Program-made: the position numbers and the translations under genes
Shown here: positions 57,877 to 64,000 of the stretch, in pieces
Numbering within the stretch: the first letter of the stretch is position 1
Layout of the letters: the number at the start of each line of letters is the position of its first letter
Notes under the pieces: generated by a model
Told to the model about the DNA's origin: nothing
Databases searched by the model: none
The model's input: the letters and a program-made list of their open reading frames with translations, nothing else
NCBI GenBank assembly: GCA_011503125.2
Contig: WWBZ02000001.1
Coordinates: 3,844,001 to 3,908,000 of the forward strand
DNA: 64,000 nt
Direction of reading: 5' to 3'
Source of the DNA: Botryosphaeria dothidea
Lineage: Eukaryota; Ascomycota; Dothideomycetes; Botryosphaeriales; Botryosphaeriaceae

Positions 57877-58758
57877 TGTGTGCTTGCTGTGAGATCTTCT
57901 TTCGACTTCTCTCAACGAACAACTGAGACTGATGAGGGGTTTGATCCTCGTCTTCTGAGAGACTCAATACAAAAAATCATTACGCCGTAAGTTGAACCAC
58001 CCAACTTTGAATAAATAACTACTAAGGTTAAGTAGGTGTTGGATTATTGATGAACAACGATGATCCATTGATGATTGGCATGAGGAGGAAGGGCGTACGT
58101 GGCCCACCCTCCTTATATACGTAAGTGAGTGACTAAGCTATCTGGTGTTGCAAAAGCAATATGCAAAACACGTGATTTCCAACAGTAGGATATTGGATTT
58201 CTCCAATACTATACACGAGCAAGAGGAAAGAAGCTTACTGGAGCGGATATTCAGTACGTTTCGTGATACCTGGACGTTGAATTGATTATATGGATTGCCT
58301 TGCAATAATTCAGCGGGATGTTTTTCTTTGACACGTTAATGAAAACGCGATAACCCGCTCTTTCATCCCAAGTATCTACAATGAATCACTCTTGCCACAC
58401 CATCTATTGGTCTTGTACACTCGGGTGCTAGCGCCGCGTACGGATAATTGTTGTGGTTTTCATCAGGAGTATAACAGGGACGGCAATGTACAGAGGGGTA
58501 TTGCAGCCGAGGGTTAGCGCCGAATGTGAAATTTCCACTGACAGGTCAGAGAAGTATCTAATAAAGATTAAAGACTGCTATGAGGAGTAGCAGCATTCGT
58601 CCGGACGTAAGTGACTGAGATGTCGAATTACGTCTGCATCCGGACGAATGCTTTCACTCCCTGCGGAATTATATTTATTGACCATCGGCTGCAAAACTCG
58701 TCTGTATGAGACCATTTGGCAATAGGATTAGCTTGGAAAAGTGGTAAGGCTGGCTATC
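57877..58758. other. 880-bp AT-rich intergenic region containing a hairpin element
   Basis: Contains the element at 58489-58706 and the 3' end of mevalonate diphosphate decarboxylase. No gene seen. Confidence 0.5.
58489..58706. mobile_element. MITE-like hairpin element, copy 4 (most complete)
   Basis: 218 bp with TA on both sides. Outer inverted ends: left CAGAGGGGTATTGCAGCCGA, right end reversed CAGACGAGTTTTGCAGCCGA. The inner hairpin at 58582-58662 pairs GCATTCGTCCGGACGTAAGT with GCATTCGTCCGGATGCAGA. Size and end sequence match the 5908 copy (215 bp) at a distant site, which supports mobility. It contains no coding frame. Confidence 0.75.
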
Positions 58759-59997
58759 CTAATGCTTGCTCCCCGCAACCCCATTTGGCCCCTTCACCTC
58801 CACGCTGACCGGACCCTCACCAACAGCGGTCAAAATCACCCTCTTGACACGACTCTGAAGCGTGGAGACGGTTCCCTCATTGATGTCCAAGACCGAAGGC
58901 TCAATCTTCTTTCCCCTCTCGCCATCCCATCCCGGCGTTTCGCCCAGAATCGACCGGAACACGCCCGCCACGCGATTCCTGTTCCCGTGCAAGTAGAAAA
59001 TGACAGCGTTCGGCCCAGCATCAAATGAATACGCCGCAACAACCTCCCCCGCCGCCTCGTTGATGCGCCCGACCACCGCCACCGCCGCGCGCGACGCATC
59101 ATCCATGTAGAAAATCGGCGGCACGCTATCCAGACACAGCGCATGGAAGGAATTGCTATCCCTCATCGCCAACGCGCCAAACGCCGCGAAATCCCTGTCC
59201 CGCACCGCCTCCTCCATCCGCCTCATCCGCTCCGGCACGATCTTGTCCGCGCGGTGCCAGAACAGGTCGCTCGTCGCCACCGTCACCTGCATGCCCGCCG
59301 TGCTGCTCACGTCCTTCTTGCGGTCCCGCGTCACCAGCACCAGCATCCGCATCTCGGGCCAGTGCGACGCGGGGAAGGCGGCGTACGCCTCGCTGTCGGC
59401 GCCGTCGGCGCGCTGCCCGCGCGCCCACCCCGCGTACCCGCCGAACAGGCTGCGGCTCGCGGACCCGGACCCGACGCGCGCGATGCGCGACAGCTCGGTC
59501 GGCGAGGCGGGCAGCGCGTACAGGTCGGCGACGGCGCGCACGAGCGCGGCGAAGCCGGACGCGCTGCTGGCGAGGCCGCTGGCGGTGGGGAAGTTGTTGC
59601 GCGAGGCGATGCGGAGGGGCAGGGCCGCGAGCTCGGGGAGCGTCGGGTCGGCCTGTTCGAGGGCGCGGCGCAGCGCGCGCAGCTCGGCGAGGCAGGCGAG
59701 GTAGCGGGCCGAGAGCGGGCAGGGCGCGTCGTTTAGCTCGAGCGAGTCGTGGGCGTAGGAGCGCGAGCAGGAGGCTGTGGTGCGCGTGCAGAGGTCGTCT
59801 TGGGAGAGGGTGACGGAGAAGGAGGAGTTGGTTGGGAGGTTGAGGGCTGTGTCGCGCTTGCCCCAGTATCTGGGTTTTATTAAATTTAGTTTGTGTTGCG
59901 GAGGGCGTGGTTTGGGGACCTACTTGATCACTGCTATGTTGACCGGGGCGGTGACGGTGGCGCTGAACACCTCGTCCGTGTTTTTTTCCTGCGACAT
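58759..59997 (-). CDS. ERG19: mevalonate diphosphate decarboxylase
   Basis: Exons 59924-59997 and 58759-59869 (GTAGGT donor, phase 2) give 394 residues, the usual length. The GHMP-family enzyme shows VTAPVNIAVIKYWGKRD at the N-terminus, NFPTASGLASSASGFAALV (substrate and ATP loop), GSGSASRSLFGGY, KDVSSTAGMQ and DAGPNAVIFYLHG. It decarboxylates mevalonate diphosphate to isopentenyl diphosphate in the cytosol. It is the first of three consecutive isoprenoid genes and is divergent from IPP isomerase, with 523 bp between starts. The C-terminus GPNGVAGSKH is short and lacks an obvious peroxisomal tripeptide. Confidence 0.93.
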
Positions 59998-60520
59998 CGA
60001 GATGGTCTGTGATCGGCGTGATTGGAGCACTGATGTGATGGGCTGATCAGTTTTTCTGGGAAGCTTGAGACTTTAGATCCTGGAATGCCGACCGAATTCG
60101 AAAGATGCCCGAAAGAGCGTCCGGGGCCAATACGACTGCTGCACACAAGACAAGGTATGGAACACATGTTCTAAATCAGCGAAGGATTGCTACGATATAA
60201 TTTCCATATTTGAGAAAACTCCGAAAGGTAAGAACCCTCAAGTGGGAATTCCGAGGTCTGGCTGACAAGCGTCTTACGAATGGATGCCGAGCAGAAGGCG
60301 GCCGGTAATCCGCATGGGGCGTAGCTACTTGTGGCAATGGAGACGTTGCTTGTATTTGCAACAGCAACATTAATAGCGGATGCGAGTTGCTGCCGAGGAG
60401 GAAGCGGTGAATTTCCAAAAGTCGTCTATTGATCAATTCTTCCGCCTTTGCAACTGCGGTTTCACATCACTGAATTTTTTGCACATCACCCTTCATTCAC
60501 ACTTGTTCCATGTCTCTGCA
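59998..60520. promoter_or_regulatory. divergent promoter between ERG19 and IPP isomerase
   Basis: 523 bp between start codons. It contains the palindrome-like GAACACATGTTC at about 60160-60171 and the upstream mini-ORF of the isomerase at its right end. Joint control of two consecutive pathway steps is plausible but not shown. Confidence 0.5.
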
Positions 60521-60524
60521 ATGA
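60510..60524 (+). promoter_or_regulatory. upstream mini-ORF overlapping the IPP isomerase start
   Basis: ATG TCT CTG CAA TGA (four codons). Its stop TGA overlaps the isomerase ATG as ATGA. A ribosome finishing it could restart at the main ATG or be lost, so it may damp translation. Confidence 0.55.
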
Positions 60525-61385
60525 GCGTGGCAGCGCCTGCAAATCAGCTGGCGCCTTTGCCGATCGAAAAAATCACCAGCTTGCCCTCCGAAGACACCGC
60601 CACGATTGGTCTGGATGATGTTGACTTGTCCGGCTGTGACGAGGAGCAAATCCGCCTCATGAATGAAATGTGCATCGTGGTGGATGAGAATGACAAACCC
60701 ATCGGCATTGGAACAAAGAAAGCTTGTACGTCGGCTCCACAACTTTAGGAGATGGCATGCCTGTTCATGTATGTTCGGGGCATTACTGACCACCAATGCG
60801 GTTGCAGGCCATCTGATGGACAACATCGAGAAAGGACTGCTCCACCGAGCTTTCAGTGTCTTCCTCTTCGACCACGACAACCGCCTCCTATTGCAGCAAC
60901 GTGCCTCGGAGAAAGTAACGTTCCCGGATCTATGGACCAACACGTGTTGCTCGCACCCGCTTGCCGTTGCTGGCGAAATGGGTGTTGATTTACCAGCATC
61001 CATTGAAGGCGCACAACGCGCAGCTCAGCGCAAATTGAGCCACGAGCTGGGAATTCCCGAAGATGAAGTCCCACTGGGAGAGTTCGAGTTCCTGACACGC
61101 GTCCATTACCTTGCCGCTAGTGATGGGAAATGGGGAGAGCATGAGATTGACTACATCCTATTCTTGAAGCCGACAAGAGGTTCCCTGACACTAGATGTCA
61201 ATCCAAACGAAGTGAGAGATACGACTTGGGTTTCCTCAACAGAGCTACGGGAGATGCTTGAAAATCCGGCTTTAAAGTTTACGCCTTGGTTTAAACTCAT
61301 TTGCGAAAGCATGCTGTTTAAGTGGTGGGAACACCTTGACCGAGGACTGGAGAGGTTCAAAGATGAAGATATTAGACGAATGTAG
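60521..61385 (+). CDS. IDI1: isopentenyl diphosphate delta-isomerase type I
   Basis: Exons 60521-60725 and 60808-61385 give 260 residues. The Nudix-fold isomerase has [10 protein letters not shown] with the catalytic Cys at about residue 115, [27 protein letters not shown], and [11 protein letters not shown] with the catalytic Glu at about 179-181. It interconverts IPP and DMAPP in the cytosol. The start at 60521 is the first Met giving the usual N-terminus. A four-codon mini-ORF overlaps it upstream. It is divergent from ERG19 and convergent with GGPP synthase. Confidence 0.94.
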
Positions 61386-61943
61386 AAAATAAGCGATTAA
61401 TATGTTCATTTCTTCATGCTTACATCCAGATAAAACCTTCTGAGAATGTCTTTAACAGCGAGACTACAGTGTGACGGTGACTACGTTTCCGGGTATTTTT
61501 GGGTCTGTCGAGTCGATGCAGCTTACAACATCTACATAAATAAGCTGTCCCAAGATGAAGAAATAAAATAAATAGACCATAAATTCTTGAACTGATCAAT
61601 CTGCACTTATGACCTCAAAGAATGTGCACTGGAGCTTGGGTGGCCTGTGCCTTTCGGAGATTTCCTTTTAGAGTAAGGCCGGAATGTCGAGCGAGAGGAT
61701 CGTAGTGTTCACTCTTCACGGTTTCTGTTTGAACACGGGAGTTGCTAAATCATTTTGTGAAATTCGAACTGAATTTAATGAGCGAATTGACGACTTGTAC
61801 GTTTATCAGCCTAAAGACAATGTACATTTCATGAAGTTTGAAAGTGAAAGCCAAACATAAACAAACCGACAATGATGTTCCGTGTACACCAGCAACACCA
61901 TGTTAAACCCAAAACCTGCAAAAACAAACTCGAGAAGAATCGT
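61386..61943. other. convergent 3' regions, no gene seen
   Basis: 560 bp between the isomerase and GGPP synthase stops. AT-rich, holding the two 3' UTRs. No supported gene. Confidence 0.5.
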
Positions 61944-63150
61944 TTATTCCGATGATTTCAGGCGCATTGCGTTCAAGATCGCCGTCATCCGTTGGCCTGC
62001 AACACCCCTCTCCTCGCTGAACTCCTCTACCATCCGCCTCGCACGTTCCATCAACGTTTCCAACACGCGCTCAGTGTACTCAAAACTGCCGTACTGCCGC
62101 AGAAGAGAGACAGCATACCTCTTGACATCGTCATCCCGCGGCCTCTGCTGCACGATGTTGAGGAGGCGGTAGTCCGAAGTGTCTGCCTGAATGCCGTGGA
62201 TGATCAGGAACGAGAACTTGCCTTCGGTAAGGTCCTCGCAGAGCCCCTTGGCGTCGCTGTACTGCGCGCTCGCCAGGTTAAGGTAATCGTCTCGGATCTG
62301 AAAGAGGACTCCGATGACGTCCGCTAGGGCGCAGAGATCCCTGGGTGATTGGTTAGTGACGGGCTTCAAAAGAAAGCGCTGCGGGGGGTAATTTGACCAC
62401 TTACAGCTTGCAGTCGCTCTCCGCCTGCATCAGCTTGATGGCCAGCCGGAATAGCCCGCCGGTCTTCTGAGCCACCATGCTGACGTATTCAGCCTCGGTC
62501 GGACACCTGAACGAATCCCGCCAGAACAGATCCAACCCCTGGCCACGGTGCAGCTCGACGAGCTCTTCGCCAAAGATGCGCACAGCGTCTGGATTATCGA
62601 GCTTGAGAACTTCCTGCAGCGCAAGGAAGTAGACGTAGTTGGCGCTGTTGATCGTTTGCGCCTCGCCGTAGATGCTGTGCGCCACAGGGATGCCGCGGCG
62701 CAGCGTCGAGAAGTCCTCAATGTCGTCGACGAGCAGCGAGGCTGTGTGCAGCATCTCGACCACCCGCGTGATGCCTTCCAGCTTCTCGGTGGGGACGCCC
62801 AGCCACTCGTTGAACGCCTGGATCAGCTGTCCGCGGATGTTCTTGCCTTTCTGCTGCAGCAGGTAGTTGTAGGGAGCCAGCAGGACGTCTTCTTGCCGCT
62901 TCGTCCACTCCCGGCCTTGCTGGGGGTCGAGCTCTGCAGTTCGGCTTCCATCGTTCAGCGCGGAGTCCGTCGTGTCAGTGGATGCGTCTGAACTGGCGTC
63001 TTTGCCCTTGGGAATCCCAGGTGCAGGAGGCATAGCCCTTGGCAACATGGAGCTCTGGTCGCGGGACTGCCGCCATATCGACATGGATCGCAGGTTACTC
63101 AAGCTGAGCCGGCCCTGCGGATGGGGCTTGTACGTGCTCATTGTAGCCAT
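61944..63150 (-). CDS. geranylgeranyl diphosphate synthase
   Basis: Exons 62405-63150 and 61944-62340 (GTAAGT donor, phase 2) give 380 residues. The first Asp-rich motif DDIED is at residues 142-146 ([15 protein letters not shown]), the second is [17 protein letters not shown] around residues 266-267, and [14 protein letters not shown] and [11 protein letters not shown] match the fungal GGPP synthase family. The enzyme adds IPP to farnesyl diphosphate to give C20 diphosphate. An N-terminal extension of about 80 residues is Ser/Pro/Thr-rich and unusually long. Both housekeeping (Bts1-like) and secondary-metabolite copies exist in fungi. Which this is cannot be told from the window. Its promoter carries a 29-bp tandem repeat with an E-box. 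Confidence 0.92.
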
Positions 63151-64000
63151 CTTGGAAGGTGATAATCGGGAAGATCTGTATGGTGTTTCAACAAAACGAA
63201 CAATGAGTGTTCGAGTGGTCTGATCATCTGCGGCCTCATACTAATATCTAATCGGGACGGACAAAGAACGTGGAGCAATATCTAGACGGACAAAGCACGT
63301 GCAACAATACCTGGAACATCTCACAAGCAGCATTGCCCGATGCAGGCATTCTGGCCAGCAAGCTCTTTTACCCCTCCCCTCGTTTTCTCGGGCCGCGAGG
63401 ACTGAAGCGTCGGACCGACTGCTTTTTTTGCCACATGGGGTTAGCAGCCTGTCGGTATTGCGCACGTCGTACCCTTGTCCAGACAGTCCGGAGGAACCGG
63501 CACAATGGTTGAAGTCCTTCGAAGTGAGGCATTGTGTGTATCTGAGAAGAGGTTCAAGAGATGTGTTGCATGGGTAGTGATAAAGCACTCATGAAAACCA
63601 GTTGCGGCTGCAGCACAGACCGGGCACTCATCATCGCTCGAAGACTACATTTAAGAGTTTACATACTTTCTCTCTTTCTAGATGTGCGCTAAACTGCTCA
63701 TACTGTGCTGGAAAATTAGGACATCGATGTCACTGGTCATATGATTTACTTTATCAGAGCTAAATACACGCAAAGTAATCGGAAGATCGAATTTTCAACA
63801 GTCAGGACAGCCTTGGTATACATTTCATTGAGTCCAGGGATAGAGGTACAAAGGGATATAGTGTGGTGGCAAAATTCCATGTAAAAGTCGAACAAAGCAA
63901 GTCATAGGCAGAAATCGTAGCAATCATGTGTTACAGCTTTGGCTCATATCAGAATTTACTTCAATGCATTGATATTGACACTATGAAAACATAAATCCTT
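63151..64000. other. right-end region, GGPP synthase promoter and unassigned sequence
   Basis: Includes the tandem repeat at 63255-63312. From about 63320 to the end no gene is supported. The window stops within it. Confidence 0.5.
63255..63312. repeat. 29-bp tandem duplication with E-box in GGPP synthase promoter
   Basis: Two adjacent units, GGACGGACAAAGAACGTGGA and AGACGGACAAAGCACGTGCA at their starts, both ending CAATAxCT, lie about 105-160 bp upstream of the GGPP synthase ATG. The second unit contains CACGTG, an E-box bound by bHLH factors; the first has AACGTG. Regulatory function is inferred. Confidence 0.6.

Noticed and set aside
58759..63150. A complete terpenoid biosynthetic gene cluster
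   Set aside because: Only precursor-supply genes are visible; no cyclase, P450 or tailoring enzyme is in the window, so a cluster is only a possibility to the right.
1..64000. tRNA, rRNA, CRISPR or prophage features
   Set aside because: No tRNA T-arm-like patterns with matching stems, no rRNA segments and no regularly spaced repeats were seen.

Overview
The window is nuclear DNA of a filamentous ascomycete (Pezizomycotina; a Dothideomycete-like fungus would fit). The reasons are many short GT-AG introns (45-110 bp mostly), single-gene transcription units on both strands, and fungal-only families: HET domain, Zn2Cys6 regulator, pectin lyase, extracellular serine-rich cupredoxin protein, Vtc1, Coa1. 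I rebuilt 30 genes by joining exons whose summed lengths keep frame. I saw no tRNA, rRNA, CRISPR array, insertion sequence or prokaryotic signal.

Layout. 0-7.4 kb: a frameshifted methyltransferase, an alpha/beta hydrolase, a Tctex-type dynein light chain with a (TG)n intron, Vtc1, a 4F5/SERF-like small protein. 8.5-17.3 kb: a four-helix membrane protein, Coa1, an orphan membrane protein, a HET-domain gene with an in-frame TAG, and COQ2. 17.9-26.4 kb: a 1345-aa JmjC protein, then a divergent Zn2Cys6 regulator/MFS transporter pair sharing a 316-bp promoter with repeated CGGCCG sites. 27-36 kb: accessory secreted or membrane functions (lectin-like protein, nitrilase with signal peptide, sodium-symporter-type transporter, cupredoxin protein). 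37-47.8 kb: housekeeping block (SMN, Nop15-like RNA-binding protein, UBX protein, VAP, asparagine synthetase, hydrolase). 50-58.7 kb: pectin lyase, a MYND protein whose start codon is split by an intron, then an AT-richer island with three hairpin elements and a divergent pair of unrecognised genes, one with a HET-s-like N-terminus and an in-frame TAG. 58.8-63.2 kb: three consecutive isoprenoid genes, mevalonate diphosphate decarboxylase, IPP isomerase and GGPP synthase.

How the genes fit together. The last three encode consecutive steps from mevalonate diphosphate to IPP/DMAPP to C20 diphosphate, and COQ2 in the same window uses a polyprenyl chain. Several pairs (COQ2/JmjC, regulator/MFS, SMN/Nop15-like, UBX/VAP, MVD/IDI) are divergent and could share promoters. 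The most unusual items are a family of about 190-220-bp TA-flanked hairpin elements (four copies), the isoprenoid triad with a tandem E-box repeat before GGPP synthase, the split start codon, the palindromic operator candidate, and two genes each broken by one TAG that C-to-T mutation (as in repeat-induced point mutation) could explain.
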